Positions 15,200-25,626 of a stretch of DNA of 64,000 nt are shown piece after piece. Source of the DNA: Marivivens donghaensis. Lineage in GTDB: Bacteria; Pseudomonadota; Alphaproteobacteria; Rhodobacterales; Rhodobacteraceae. Below the pieces are notes generated by a model. That model did not search any database and had not been told where the DNA came from. It worked only from the letters and a program-made list of their open reading frames with translations. Position 1 is the stretch's first letter, and the number at the start of each line of letters is the position of its first letter. The DNA lies in the NCBI RefSeq assembly GCF_023541015.1, contig NZ_JALNPR010000002.1, positions 124,001-188,000 on the forward strand. Direction: 5' to 3'. Position numbers and translations under genes: made by a program.

Positions 15200-16486
15200 A
15201 TGACACAAGACCTCGGTTTTGAAACGCTACAAATTCACGCTGGAACAGAGCCGGATCCAGCCACTGGCGCACGCCAGGTGCCGATCTATCAGACTACCGC
15301 TTACGTGTTCAAAGACGCCGACCACGCCGCGCGTTTGTTCAACCTCCAAGAGGTCGGCTACATCTATTCGCGCCTGACCAACCCGACCGTTGGTGCGCTT
15401 CAGAACCGTATCGCGGCGCTTGAGGGCGGTGCGGGCGCTGTTTGCTGTTCTTCGGGTCACGCGGCGCAGATCATGGCGCTCTTCCCGCTGATGGGGCCTG
15501 GTCTGAATATCGTCGCATCGACCCGTCTATATGGCGGCACGATCACCCAGTTCAGCCAGACGATCAAACGGTTCGGCTGGTCGGCCAAGTTCGTTGATTT
15601 CGACGATCTAGACGCAGTGAAGGCGGCGATTGACGACAACACCCGCGCAGTGTTCTGCGAAACCATCGCAAACCCCGGCGGCTATATCACCGACCTCGAC
15701 GCGATTGCTGCGATTGCTGATGCGGCGGGCATTCCGATGATCGTAGATAATACCACGGCGACCCCGTATCTCTGCCGTCCGATCGAACATGGCGCGACGC
15801 TCGTTGTGCATTCGATGACCAAATACATGACTGGCAACGGCACCGTGACAGGTGGTGTGGTCGTAGATTCGGGCAAGTTCGATTGGTCCGCATCGGACAA
15901 GTTCCCGTCGCTCTCGGCGCCCGAACCTGCCTACCACGGCCTGAAATTCCACGAAGCGTTGGGTCCGATGGCCTTTACCTTCCACGGCATCGCCATCGGT
16001 CTGCGCGACCTCGGGATGACGCTGAACCCGCAGGCGGCACATTACACGCTGATGGGTCTGGAAACGCTTTCGCTGCGCATGGACAAACACGTGGCAAACG
16101 CAAAGCAGGTCGCTGACTGGCTCGAAGCGGATCCGCGCGTGGATTACGTGACCTATGCGGGTCTGGACTCCAGCCCCTACAAGCACCGCGCCGAGCGTCT
16201 GGTGCCAAAAGGCGCAGGCGCGTTGTTCACCGTTGCGGTTAAGGGCGGCTATGACGCTTGCGTGAAACTGGTGGATAGCCTGCAACTGTTCAGCCACGTA
16301 GCGAACCTCGGTGATGCACGGTCGTTGATCATTCACCCTGCCTCCACCACGCACCGCCAGCTGTCCGAGGATCAGCAGCGCGCAGCAGGTGCAGCACCCG
16401 AAGTCGTACGGATTTCAATCGGGATCGAAGACCCGAAGGATATCATCGCCGATCTCGATCAGGCGCTGGCAAAGGCAACCGCCTAA
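15200..16486 (+). CDS. metY: O-acetylhomoserine aminocarboxypropyltransferase (sulfhydrylase)
   Basis: 428 residues, the typical length for the long MetY class of Cys/Met-metabolism PLP enzymes. It converts O-acetylhomoserine and sulfide to homocysteine. The PLP lysine is Lys208 in HSMTKYMTGNG; other signatures are YSRLTNPTVGALQNRIAALE, SSGHAAQI and the C-terminal STTHRQLSEDQQ. RBS GGGAGGA precedes the ATG by 6 bases. Monocistronic, with a leader that may regulate it and a bidirectional terminator after the stop. The alternative call, cystathionine-type lyase, is less likely at this length. Confidence 0.93.
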   Translation: MTQDLGFETLQIHAGTEPDPATGARQVPIYQTTAYVFKDADHAARLFNLQEVGYIYSRLTNPTVGALQNRIAALEGGAGAVCCSSGHAAQIMALFPLMGPGLNIVASTRLYGGTITQFSQTIKRFGWSAKFVDFDDLDAVKAAIDDNTRAVFCETIANPGGYITDLDAIAAIADAAGIPMIVDNTTATPYLCRPIEHGATLVVHSMTKYMTGNGTVTGGVVVDSGKFDWSASDKFPSLSAPEPAYHGLKFHEALGPMAFTFHGIAIGLRDLGMTLNPQAAHYTLMGLETLSLRMDKHVANAKQVADWLEADPRVDYVTYAGLDSSPYKHRAERLVPKGAGALFTVAVKGGYDACVKLVDSLQLFSHVANLGDARSLIIHPASTTHRQLSEDQQRAAGAAPEVVRISIGIEDPKDIIADLDQALAKATA

Positions 16487-16496
16487 TTCCAAAACC

Positions 16497-16523
16497 AAAG
16501 GCCGCCCACTGGGCGGCCTTTTC
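16497..16523. terminator. Bidirectional intrinsic terminator
   Basis: AAAGGCCGCCC (16497-16507) pairs with GGGCGGCCTTT (16511-16521) around ACT, with T-runs or A-runs at both ends. It serves the convergent sulfhydrylase and SIMPL genes. Confidence 0.85.
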
Positions 16524-16524
16524 G

Positions 16525-17253
16525 TTACTCAGTTGCGATTCCGTAGACGATACTGACCTGCGCCGATACCGTGATGTCCCCTGCGACCAAGGGCACATCC
16601 ATTTTCGGCGCACCGCTGTCAAAGGAACGGGCGGACATCGCCTCCATCACGACAGGGGCATAGCCGCCGTAGCTGTTTTCGCTCAGCGTGAGAACTCCGC
16701 CCAAATCAACGCCAGCCGCCATCGCATAAACCTCTGCTCGGTGACGCGCGTCCTCGACCGCTTTCGCGCGGGCCTCGTCCATAAGGGCGGAGTCATCGTC
16801 GATCCCAAAGGACACACCGTTCACCGTATTTGCCCCACCCGCGACCACGTCGGACAGCAATCCGCCCAGCGTTGTCAGGTCATGGGTGGTCACGGAAAGC
16901 GTGGTAGACGCGGTGTATCCTTCGATCTGGGTGTAATCAGGTGCCCCCAGAACGGTCCGCCCGTAGCGCGGGATCAGTGACACGCGGCCTGTTTGAATGT
17001 CACCCTGCGGAATCGCAGCGGCCTCTAGCACGGCGAGGATACCTGTAGTTGCCATGCTGATCGCATCCAACACCTCGCCCGTCGTTTTGCCCTCGTGCAT
17101 AACGCCGACTGTGACCACGGCCATATCAGCGGGCGCGGTGACAATCCCCTCACCCGAAACGGAAATTGACGGCACAACGCGGTCCTGCGCCATCACACCA
17201 AGGGGCGCGGCCATGAGGCCAGAGATCAGCGCTACACGCATAAAGGTCATCAT
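16525..17253 (-). CDS. SIMPL (DUF541) domain periplasmic protein
   Basis: 242 residues with a signal peptide (about 1-22, cleavage after VMAQ). The SIMPL domain covers most of the rest: SVSGEGIVTAPADMAVVTVGV, YTASTTLSVTTHDL, and ARAKAVEDARHRAEVYAMAAGV. Members (e.g. E. coli YggE) are periplasmic or outer-membrane-associated and linked to oxidative stress, but their activity is unclear. AAGGA lies 9 bases before the first of two adjacent ATG codons. Confidence 0.9.
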   Translation of the reverse strand: MMTFMRVALISGLMAAPLGVMAQDRVVPSISVSGEGIVTAPADMAVVTVGVMHEGKTTGEVLDAISMATTGILAVLEAAAIPQGDIQTGRVSLIPRYGRTVLGAPDYTQIEGYTASTTLSVTTHDLTTLGGLLSDVVAGGANTVNGVSFGIDDDSALMDEARAKAVEDARHRAEVYAMAAGVDLGGVLTLSENSYGGYAPVVMEAMSARSFDSGAPKMDVPLVAGDITVSAQVSIVYGIATE

Positions 17254-17417
17254 CGTTTGATCCTTTCACTGGGAACGATTCTTAATCAACCTTCAGGCGA
17301 TCACAGCCAGCGGTAGAACACGAGTAAATTTTCCGAGTGGGCGGGAAGTTGCTGTAGCTTAAATCATTGAGCGCCGTTACATTTCCGCTCCAAAGAAATC
17401 ATGTTAGTCCCAATTTT

Positions 17418-20006
17418 ATGACACCAAATTTTGCACTTTCACTGTCGTTCGAAGGGATCCGTTTATTGCAACGGAGTTCCGACGGCTGGCTTTTGGTGGA
17501 CGAGGTCGCGCTGGATGACGCCGATCTAGGCGCTGCCCTTGCACGGATGAAGGATCGGGCGGCACAACTCGACCCATCGCCGCTGCGGACCAAGCTTCTT
17601 ATTCCAAACGATCAGATTCGGTATCTTGCGCTGGATAATCCCCGTGCCGATGAAGACGATATTCGCGCGTCTCTCGACGGGGCGACGCCATATGCACTTG
17701 ATGATCTGGTGTTCGACTATTCGCGTGGCGGAGGTCGGACCTATGTAGCCGCAATTGCACGCGAAACGCTGGACGAGGCCGAAGGCTTTGCTGCGGGATA
17801 CGGGTTTAACCCTGTCAGTTTCGCGGCTGTGCCTGATGCCTTCACCTTTGTCGGCGAGGCGTTCTTTGGCCGAACGAGCGCGGCAGCAACTCTGCTGACC
17901 GACGGTCAGACCATCGAACGTGATGTGGATGCCGTGGTGGTCGTGGGTCGCGTTGCCGAACCAGACCCTGAACTTGAACCGGAGGTGGTCGAAGAGCCGC
18001 CGGTGGCAGAGCCAGAGGTTGTTGAAGAGGCAACGGTCGAACCTGTCAAACCTGTCGAACCTACAGAAGAGGCGCAGACTGAGGACGAACAAGTAGAGCT
18101 AGAGTTTGACATCGACCTCGATATCGACCTGTCCGCCATCGAAGAGGCCCCTGCCCCCGTTGAGGTAGAACCAGAAGCTGCGCCAGAACCGACGGACGAG
18201 CCCGAAGAGACTACGGAACCCGTTGTGTTCTCGAGCCGCGCGCGGACGTCTGATGCCACGACACCGACGTTGACCACGGGGGACAAACCGACGTCCACGA
18301 TCCAGCCACGGATCACGCCGACAATCACCCCCACGGTCGGCATTCCACCCGCGCCCAGCGATCTGGACGCCGCTCCTATTTTCGCAGCAACGCCACGCAC
18401 CGTCCCAACGGAAGCCAAGCAAGAAGACAAGACCTCGCCGCTTGCGCCCGTCATAGCGGCAGCGACCTCTGCAAAGACGGCACTCGGCAATGGCCTCACG
18501 GCGCTGAATGACCGCCGCAAATCGCGCCGCGCGGAAAAGGATGCGGAACGCGATGCTGCTGCCTTGGCCAAGTTGGAGGCCAAAGCGCAAGAGGTGGTGG
18601 CCGAACTCGACGGCGATGCCGAACCCGCCGACGAAAAAGTGCGGCTGACCATTTTCGGTGCCCGCCGCAAAGCCCAAGCCAAAGCGATCAAACGGCCCAA
18701 ATACGTCTTTACGGTTTTAATGGCGCTTTTGCTGGCCTTCCTTCTAGCGGTCGCGATCTGGTCGTCGACTTTAGAAAACGGGATCGCGGGATTGTTCGGC
18801 GGCAATGACGTGACGGTTGCCACGCTCGACGCCGACAACCCTGCCCCCGAAGACGAGGCCGCAGCCGACCTCGGCGATGCGATGTCGGACGTGGATATCG
18901 CGATTGAAAACCTGACCCAAGACGGGGCGCTATTGCCCCCGACTGACTTGCCTCTTGGTCAAGTGCTTAGCCCCGCAGAGGCACAGCGCCTCTACGCCGC
19001 GACGGGTGTTTGGCAGCGTGCGCCGACCTTCCCCTACACGCCCAAGATCGAGACGACAGACGGCGTCACCATCGCGGCCATCGACCCTGTAACGTTCGGG
19101 ACAGATGCGGTTGCATTGCCTTCTATTACGGCAATGCAACCCGATCTGTCCGTTGTTTCCCCTCTCGCACCACCCGCTGCGGGAACCGAATTTGACCGTG
19201 ACGCGAACGGCAATATCCGCGCGACCGAGGCAGGCACCGTTTTGCCAACGGGGGTCACCGTCTTTGCAGCAACCGCCACGACGACCCGCCCGATTGCGCG
19301 TCCCGAGGGGATTGCGCCAAATCCAGAGGCCGCGCCTACCACCAATCCTGACCTTGTGACCGCTGGTGGTGTGTCACTGGCCAGCCTCCGCCCACGCAGC
19401 CGTCCTGATAACCTCGCTGAGAACATCGAACGGGATACACTGGGCGGATATATTGCGTCAGAGTTGGCCGCGCTGCGGCCGCGTGAACGTCCTGACAATT
19501 TGGTCATCGTCGCGCCAGAGCCCGCACCGCTACCAATCCCCGAAGCGGACGTTGACGCCATCGCCGCAGCGATCGCTGCTGCCGCTCCGCCAGATTTGAC
19601 CGCTGGGGCATCTCAATACGCGGTCGCGTCATCGCCGCTACCGATCCAGCGTCCGCGCAACTTTGATCGGATCGTCACGGCGACCGCTGCCTCGCTCCAA
19701 TCAGAGCCTGAGGCAAGCGCACCAACGGATGTATCGGCAACCATGCGGCCTACGGGCCCTGTCCCAGGTGGCGTGGCCCGCGCCGCGACCGAAAACAACG
19801 TTTTAACCATGCGCGACATTGCCCTGATCGGTATCGCAGGCAGCAGTTCTAGTCGGATCGCATTGGTGCGGATGGGCAACGGGCGGATTGTATCGGTTCG
19901 GGTGGGTGATACTCTCGACGGAGGTCGGGTCACCGCGATTGGCGAATCCGTTTTGAACTACGAAAAACGGGGTCGCGTGGTGTCGTTGGAAATGCCGAGG
20001 GGCTGA
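17418..20006 (+). CDS. Single-pass protein with PilM/GspL-like cytoplasmic and PilP/GspC-like periplasmic domains
   Basis: 862 residues from the ATG at 17418; a TTG at 17367 would add 17 residues. Residues 1-160 look like the actin-like PilM/GspL fold: FALSLSFEGIRLLQRS, then KLLIPNDQIRYLALD, PYALDDLVFDYS, TYVAAIARETLDEAEGFA. A Pro/Glu acidic linker (about 165-400) follows, then a basic patch and one membrane helix (about 427-449, YVFTVLMALLLAFLLAVAIW). The periplasmic part is Ala/Pro-rich with repeats LRPRSRPDNL and LRPRERPDNL. The last 65 residues (798-862) resemble the GspC/PilP homology region: IALVRMGNGRIVSVRVGDTL, RVTAIGESVLNY. No other pilus or type II secretion gene is in the window. 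Domain calls are by eye; function unknown. Confidence 0.75.
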   Translation: MTPNFALSLSFEGIRLLQRSSDGWLLVDEVALDDADLGAALARMKDRAAQLDPSPLRTKLLIPNDQIRYLALDNPRADEDDIRASLDGATPYALDDLVFDYSRGGGRTYVAAIARETLDEAEGFAAGYGFNPVSFAAVPDAFTFVGEAFFGRTSAAATLLTDGQTIERDVDAVVVVGRVAEPDPELEPEVVEEPPVAEPEVVEEATVEPVKPVEPTEEAQTEDEQVELEFDIDLDIDLSAIEEAPAPVEVEPEAAPEPTDEPEETTEPVVFSSRARTSDATTPTLTTGDKPTSTIQPRITPTITPTVGIPPAPSDLDAAPIFAATPRTVPTEAKQEDKTSPLAPVIAAATSAKTALGNGLTALNDRRKSRRAEKDAERDAAALAKLEAKAQEVVAELDGDAEPADEKVRLTIFGARRKAQAKAIKRPKYVFTVLMALLLAFLLAVAIWSSTLENGIAGLFGGNDVTVATLDADNPAPEDEAAADLGDAMSDVDIAIENLTQDGALLPPTDLPLGQVLSPAEAQRLYAATGVWQRAPTFPYTPKIETTDGVTIAAIDPVTFGTDAVALPSITAMQPDLSVVSPLAPPAAGTEFDRDANGNIRATEAGTVLPTGVTVFAATATTTRPIARPEGIAPNPEAAPTTNPDLVTAGGVSLASLRPRSRPDNLAENIERDTLGGYIASELAALRPRERPDNLVIVAPEPAPLPIPEADVDAIAAAIAAAAPPDLTAGASQYAVASSPLPIQRPRNFDRIVTATAASLQSEPEASAPTDVSATMRPTGPVPGGVARAATENNVLTMRDIALIGIAGSSSSRIALVRMGNGRIVSVRVGDTLDGGRVTAIGESVLNYEKRGRVVSLEMPRG

Positions 20007-20091
20007 TCCCTAGCAATTTCTTCAGTCAGCCCCAAGTGTACAAGGCGACATTACCAGCGCCATCGAATTTTAGTTAATAAGACGGACACCG

Positions 20092-22026
20092 ATGGAAAGT
20101 TTTCTCTTTCAGGCAACCATTTACCTAGGCGCAGCAGTGATTGCGGTGCCTTTGGCAGCACGTTTGGGACTTGGGTCCGTGCTGGGGTATTTGCTGGCAG
20201 GGATCGTCATCGGGCCCGTGTTCGGATTGGTCGGGTCGGAATCCAAAGACATCCAGCACTTTGCCGAATTTGGCGTCGTTGTGATGCTGTTCCTGATCGG
20301 GCTAGAGCTCGAGCCGCGCGTCCTCTGGCGGATGCGGGCCAAGCTCTTGGGACTGGGCGGGCTGCAGGTCATCCTGACCGTCGCGGCCCTGTCTGGGCTG
20401 GCCTATCTGATGAACGAAACCGCACTGGATTCCATCGCCATCGGGATGATCCTCGCGTTGTCCTCAACCGCGATCGTTCTACAAACCCTATCGGAAAAGG
20501 GGCTAGTGCAGACAGCGGGCGGGCGCAACGTGTTCTCTGTTCTGCTGACGCAGGATATCGCCGTGATCCCCATGCTGGCGCTCATGCCGCTGTTGGCTGT
20601 TGCCGCGCCAATAATGATTTCGCCCGATGGATCGATCCAACGCGCCGCCGACGACACGCACCACGGCACCTTCTCGCTCGTTGAAGGATTGCCGGGATGG
20701 GGCGTCACATTGGTCACTGTAGGTGCAATCGCGGTGATTATCCTCGCGGGTGTGTTCCTTACACGGCCCGTGTTCCGCTACATCCATCAGGCCCGCATCC
20801 GCGAGATGTATACGGCGCTCGCCCTTCTGATGGTCGTGGCGATTGCGGTGTTGATGCAGATGGTCGGCCTATCGCCCGCGCTAGGGACGTTCCTTGCGGG
20901 CGTGGTGCTGGCGAACTCTGAATTCAAACACGAGCTAGAGACCGACCTTGAGCCGTTCAAGGGGCTGCTGCTCGGTCTGTTTTTCATCACCGTTGGCGCA
21001 GGTTTCGATTTCCAAGCGTTCTTTAGCGACCCCGTGCGGATCGTGCTACTGACGTTCCTACTGATCGCGGTCAAAGGCGGCATCCTATATGGCCTTGCGC
21101 GAATTTGGCGGTTGAAACCTCACGACCGTTGGCTATTTACCCTCAGCCTCGGTCAGGCGGGTGAGTTTGGCTTTGTCCTGATCAGCTTTGCCTTGGGGAT
21201 CGGCGCGCTGTCCCCCGCCCTCGCGCAAAAGCTGCTTTTGATGATCGCACTGTCGATGCTGATCACGCCGCTGTTGTTCATCCTCTACGAATATCGCACC
21301 CGCAAAATGGCGAGCGAGGATGAACACCAAGATGCCGACGATATCGATGAAACGGGCACGGTGATTATCGCGGGGATCGGGCGGTTTGGGCAGATCGTGA
21401 ACCGACTGGTGCAGTCGGCTGGATTTTCGACCGTGGTTTTGGACGCCGATCTGGAAACCGTTCAGACTATGCGCAAGTTCGGGTTCAAGGGCTTCTTTGG
21501 CGATCCGACACGGCCTGACCTACTGAAAGCGGCGGGAATTGCAGAGGCAAAGGTTCTGGTCGTGGCCGTCGATGGACGGGACAAGGCAACGGCGCTGGTG
21601 CGCTATGCCCGTCAGATGCGCGACGACATCCACATCGTCGCCCGCGCGCGGGATCGGCAGCATGTCTATGAACTCTACGCGGCAGGTGCGAATGACATCG
21701 TGCGCGAGCTGTTCGACAGTTCGCTGCGTGCGGGGCGCTATGCGCTCGAAAACCTCGGGCTGTCGGAATACGAGGCGGCCGAGGCAGAAACCATGTTCTA
21801 CCACCATGATCGCGGCATGATGAAGGAATTGGCGACGCTCTGGAAACCCGATGTGCCGACGTCCAAAAACACGGCCTATCTTAAGCGGGCAAAAGAATTG
21901 AATTCCGATCTGGAACTGTCGCTTGCGTCCAACGAAGAGGCCGAAGCCGAGGCGGAAACCAAGGGTGGGATCGGGCGCCGCCGTAGCGACAGCGCCCTGT
22001 TACCGAAGGATCAAGGGGACGCTTAG
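20092..22026 (+). CDS. Monovalent cation:proton antiporter-2 (KefB/KefC-like) with RCK domain
   Basis: 644 residues. About twelve to thirteen membrane segments (1-400) form the Na+/H+ exchanger fold of CPA2, with the [20 protein letters not shown] helix characteristic of KefB/C. A cytoplasmic RCK/TrkA-N domain (about 420-540) has the nucleotide motif [12 protein letters not shown] and a trailing acidic end in LDADLETV. The last 60 residues are charged and probably disordered. Likely potassium efflux or cation/proton exchange gated by nucleotide or glutathione adducts. The stop overlaps the convergent cobT by 4 bases. Confidence 0.93.
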   Translation: MESFLFQATIYLGAAVIAVPLAARLGLGSVLGYLLAGIVIGPVFGLVGSESKDIQHFAEFGVVVMLFLIGLELEPRVLWRMRAKLLGLGGLQVILTVAALSGLAYLMNETALDSIAIGMILALSSTAIVLQTLSEKGLVQTAGGRNVFSVLLTQDIAVIPMLALMPLLAVAAPIMISPDGSIQRAADDTHHGTFSLVEGLPGWGVTLVTVGAIAVIILAGVFLTRPVFRYIHQARIREMYTALALLMVVAIAVLMQMVGLSPALGTFLAGVVLANSEFKHELETDLEPFKGLLLGLFFITVGAGFDFQAFFSDPVRIVLLTFLLIAVKGGILYGLARIWRLKPHDRWLFTLSLGQAGEFGFVLISFALGIGALSPALAQKLLLMIALSMLITPLLFILYEYRTRKMASEDEHQDADDIDETGTVIIAGIGRFGQIVNRLVQSAGFSTVVLDADLETVQTMRKFGFKGFFGDPTRPDLLKAAGIAEAKVLVVAVDGRDKATALVRYARQMRDDIHIVARARDRQHVYELYAAGANDIVRELFDSSLRAGRYALENLGLSEYEAAEAETMFYHHDRGMMKELATLWKPDVPTSKNTAYLKRAKELNSDLELSLASNEEAEAEAETKGGIGRRRSDSALLPKDQGDA

Positions 22027-23039
22027 GCGTCCGATACCCCTGCTTCTGCAAAGGTGAGCATGCCAGAATGACACGCAATCGCGCCCTTGAGGACGCCGAT
22101 TGCCAGCGCCGCGCCAGAACCTTCGCCCAGACGCAGGCCGAGGTTCAGAAGCGGTGCTTTGTTCAAATGCGCCAGCAGTTTCGCGTGTGCACCTTCGGCG
22201 CTGACGTGGCCCGCAACAGTGTGATCGAGCGACCCCGCGACTGCGCATTCCAGCGCAGCAGCAGAGGCGGTGCAGATGAACCCGTCGAGGATCACTGGGA
22301 TGCGCAGGTTCCGCGCCCGTGCAATCGCACCCGCCATCGCCGCCAGTTCACGACCACCGAGGCACCGCAGCGCCTCAAGCGGATCAGCGATCACATCGGC
22401 ATGAAGCGCAAGGCCATCGGCAACGGCAGCGGTTTTGCGGTTCAGACCGTCATCATCGACGCCCGTTCCGCGCCCCGTCCAATCGGCAGCGTCGCCACCA
22501 AACAGGGCCGCCGCAACGGCCGCCGCAGCGGTGGTGTTCCCGATGCCCATTTCGCCAACGACCAGCAGGTCGCTTGTGTCTTTAACGGCGGTCCAGCCGG
22601 CGACGAGCGCGTCGACCACTTCATCCTCGGACATTGCGGGTGCCGTGGTGAAATCAGCGGTAGGCGTGTCGAGCGACAGGGACACGACCGACATGTCAGC
22701 GCCGAACGCCTTGGACAATTGGTTAATTGCCGCGCCACCGTGTTCAAAGTTCGCAACCATCTGAACGGTGACTTCAGGCGGGAAAGCCGAGACGCCACGC
22801 GCACAAACGCCGTGGTTGCCCGCAAAGATGATCACTTGGGGGTTCTCAATCGATGGACGCGGATTGGCGCGCCATGACGCATACCAGATCGACAACTCTT
22901 CGAGCCGACCCAGAGCCCCCGGAGGTTTCGTCAACTGACCGTTGCGGTCCTCTGCACCAGCCTTCGCTTCGATATCGAGCGAAGGAGCAGCAGACAGAAG
23001 AGCGCGAAATTCGGCGAGACTAGAAAATGGGCGGGTCAT
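22023..23039 (-). CDS. cobT: Nicotinate-nucleotide-dimethylbenzimidazole phosphoribosyltransferase
   Basis: 338 residues. It activates the lower ligand of cobalamin by moving phosphoribose from nicotinate mononucleotide to dimethylbenzimidazole. Signatures: [45 protein letters not shown] and the C-terminal [12 protein letters not shown], which holds the catalytic glutamate. GAGGA lies 7 bases before the ATG. It is divergent from cobS, the next step, across 78 bases. I see no clear cobalamin riboswitch in that short spacer. Confidence 0.96.
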   Translation of the reverse strand: MTRPFSSLAEFRALLSAAPSLDIEAKAGAEDRNGQLTKPPGALGRLEELSIWYASWRANPRPSIENPQVIIFAGNHGVCARGVSAFPPEVTVQMVANFEHGGAAINQLSKAFGADMSVVSLSLDTPTADFTTAPAMSEDEVVDALVAGWTAVKDTSDLLVVGEMGIGNTTAAAAVAAALFGGDAADWTGRGTGVDDDGLNRKTAAVADGLALHADVIADPLEALRCLGGRELAAMAGAIARARNLRIPVILDGFICTASAAALECAVAGSLDHTVAGHVSAEGAHAKLLAHLNKAPLLNLGLRLGEGSGAALAIGVLKGAIACHSGMLTFAEAGVSDA

Positions 23040-23117
23040 GACGGTCCTCGTTGCACTTTTTGTGCGCCTTGAATAACCCTCGTGGCACAGAATGAAAGGT
23101 CAGAAAGGGTCGCACCT

Positions 23118-23888
23118 ATGTCCAACTCCGACATTCGCAAATTTCAACCCGCCGATGTGCTGGCTGCGCTGGGTCTTTTGACCCGCCTTCCCGTAAAGAT
23201 CGACCACGAAGCCGCAGGCGCGCGCGCGGCCAAGGCCGTCTGGGCCTACCCGCTGGCGGGTCTAGCGGTCGGGGTGATTGCCGCGTGTGTCGGCAGCGTT
23301 TGGCAGTGGTTCGGTGTGTCCGACGGTCTGGTTGCTGCCGCCGTGCTGGCCGTCATGGTGATCATCACTGGAGCGATGCACGAAGATGGTCTGGCCGATA
23401 GCGCCGATGGGCTATGGGGCGGCTGGGATCCAGATCGTCGGCTTGAGATCATGAAAGACAGCCGCATCGGGTCCTATGGGGTGATCGCGCTCTGTCTGTC
23501 GCTCTTAGCGCGCTGGATTGCGATTGAGGCCCTGATCAGCGCGGGTTGGATGTGGTGCGCCTTGCCCATCGTTGCCACCCTCAGTCGCGTTCCGATGGTC
23601 GCCCTCATGCACCTGATGGAGCCCGCACGGGCGGGCGGATTGTCCCGTTCTGTCGGGCGTCCTGATAAGGCCCCTGTTGGCGTCGCTCTGCTGATCGGAC
23701 TGGCAGTTGCGGCAGCTTTGGGCGGGTGGACGGTGTTCCCGCTCTTTATTTTTGTCACCCTCGCCACGGTTAAGGTCGCGCTGATCGCGCAGGCAAAGAT
23801 CGGCGGGCAAACGGGCGATATCCTCGGCGCGGCGCAGCAGATCGCAGAGATCACAGCGCTTGGCGTGTTGGCCTCAATCGCAGGCTAA
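23118..23888 (+). CDS. cobS: Adenosylcobinamide-GDP ribazoletransferase (cobalamin synthase)
   Basis: 256 residues, a polytopic inner-membrane enzyme joining adenosylcobinamide-GDP to alpha-ribazole. Family motifs: LGLLTRLPV near the start, the acidic HEDGLADSADGLWGGWD loop (Mg2+ binding), and IMKDSRIGSYG. I prefer ATG 23118 (AAAGGG 9 bases upstream) to an in-frame start at 23082. About six to seven membrane helices follow. The stop overlaps the convergent FG-GAP gene by 15 bases. Confidence 0.95.
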   Translation: MSNSDIRKFQPADVLAALGLLTRLPVKIDHEAAGARAAKAVWAYPLAGLAVGVIAACVGSVWQWFGVSDGLVAAAVLAVMVIITGAMHEDGLADSADGLWGGWDPDRRLEIMKDSRIGSYGVIALCLSLLARWIAIEALISAGWMWCALPIVATLSRVPMVALMHLMEPARAGGLSRSVGRPDKAPVGVALLIGLAVAAALGGWTVFPLFIFVTLATVKVALIAQAKIGGQTGDILGAAQQIAEITALGVLASIAG

Positions 23889-24571
23889 AGCAGCGGTGAG
23901 GCTATCGGGGCCAGTGTAGGGACCAACATCACGGGTGGTGTAGCCCGTTCCGTCATAAGACGTGACTATAATTCGGGTCCAATCGGCGCTGGCGGTGATG
24001 ACCTCTGGCTGACCGCAATCGCGCAATCCGCCTTCGATCACCGCAGAACCCAGATGGTGATTGGTCAGCCCCTCAACCGCGCCATCGGGCGTCAGGGTCC
24101 AAGCACCGTCAGCTTGCGTCACCTCTAGGAACCGCAGCGTTTTGGCGAGGTGCGGGCGGTCGACATAGGCAATCTCTGCCGCGCCATCCCCGTCGAAATC
24201 CGCGATACCTGCAATTGCGTACCACCGATTGGGTTGCCCAAACGGTGCACCAAGGGCGATGGGTGCGATTACGTTGGACGATACGCCAAAGATCGCGATC
24301 CGTGCCCCATCGTTAAATCCGCTGAGGACCGTGACGACCTCAGCCGTGCCATCCCCGTTCAAGTCAAAAAGACGCGGGTTCGTATCTTCGAACACCGCAT
24401 CTTTGTATTGAAATGTATGGCTCTGCCCCTGCCACGTGACCTCAAGCCCCGCGTATTCGCCATTAGCGACCGCCCCGTGCCCATAGGCATCGGTAGGGTC
24501 CACGTAACGGGCCGTCAGAGGTTCAGCTCCCGCCGCATATGGCCAAAGAGCCAAGAGCGGCCATAGGCGCA

Positions 24572-24572
<1 letters not shown>
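23874..24572 (-). CDS. Secreted FG-GAP/VCBS-like repeat protein
   Basis: 232 residues with a signal peptide (1-16, YAAGAEP). Two calcium-loop-like motifs, FDLNGDGTAEVV and ADFDGDGAAEIAY, are those of FG-GAP beta-propeller repeats, so the protein is probably a small beta-propeller in the periplasm. The conserved flanking YVDPTDAYGHGAVANGEYAG is seen in uncharacterised alphaproteobacterial proteins. Its start codon shares a base with the ferredoxin stop (TAATG), so translation is coupled. Function unknown. Confidence 0.8.
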
Positions 24573-24970
<398 letters not shown>

Positions 24971-25054
24971 TTAACCGACACGGATCATAAAATTTGCGCC
25001 ATTGGTCGAAAAATGCCATAGAGTTTTTATAAAAGGGAGGCAGAGCAGCCCCAG

Positions 25055-25582
25055 ATGAAACGTATCACCCACTCCGCAGCCCTATTTGGGCTGGCGCTGT
25101 CCGCTTGTTCGGATGGTGGGGTGCCGCCGTATTCCAACCCGCCTGCCTTTACCGAAGCGGGGATCGAAACCGATTATTACGGCAAGTGTTTTGGCCGCGA
25201 TGTGACGCCCGCGCAGACCCATACGGTCACGGATCAAGAACTGGTCAAAGAAGAAGTCCTCGCGCCTGATGGCAGCGTTTTGGAGCCTGCCGTTTACCAG
25301 ACTGTCACCAATCAACAGATCATCCGCGAACGGCGTGAAGTGCTGTTCGAGGTCGTCTGCCCCTCTGAGATGAACAGCGGTTTCATCGCATCGGTTCAGC
25401 GGGCGCTGGCAGCGCGCGGGTTTTATCAGGCCCCTATCACGGGTGTGATGGATGAGACAACGACTGCAGCGGTGCGGCTCTATCAGCGGCAACAGACAGG
25501 CATGGACAGTCCGTTGTTGTCTGTTGATGCGGCCAAGGTTCTAGGGCTGGTCGCGCTCACGCCAACCGATCTAGGCATGTAA
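25055..25582 (+). CDS. Lipoprotein with peptidoglycan-binding domain
   Basis: 175 residues. Lipobox LSAC places the lipidated Cys at 18. Residues about 105-165 form a PG_binding_1 fold (FIASVQRALAARGFYQAPIT, DETTTAAVRLYQ), so it probably anchors an envelope layer to the cell wall. The central part has no known domain. The ribosome site GGGAGG lies 13 bases upstream. A strong terminator follows the stop at once. Confidence 0.88.
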   Translation: MKRITHSAALFGLALSACSDGGVPPYSNPPAFTEAGIETDYYGKCFGRDVTPAQTHTVTDQELVKEEVLAPDGSVLEPAVYQTVTNQQIIRERREVLFEVVCPSEMNSGFIASVQRALAARGFYQAPITGVMDETTTAAVRLYQRQQTGMDSPLLSVDAAKVLGLVALTPTDLGM

Positions 25583-25606
25583 AAAGGCGCCCGAAGGCGC
25601 CTTTTT
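25581..25606. terminator. Bidirectional intrinsic terminator
   Basis: AAAAAGGCGCC (25581-25591), loop CGAA, GGCGCCTTTTT (25596-25606): 11 perfect pairs with T-runs on both strands, serving the lipoprotein gene and the convergent degP operon. Confidence 0.92.
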
Positions 25607-25626
25607 GTGTCAGGTTACTCACCCGA

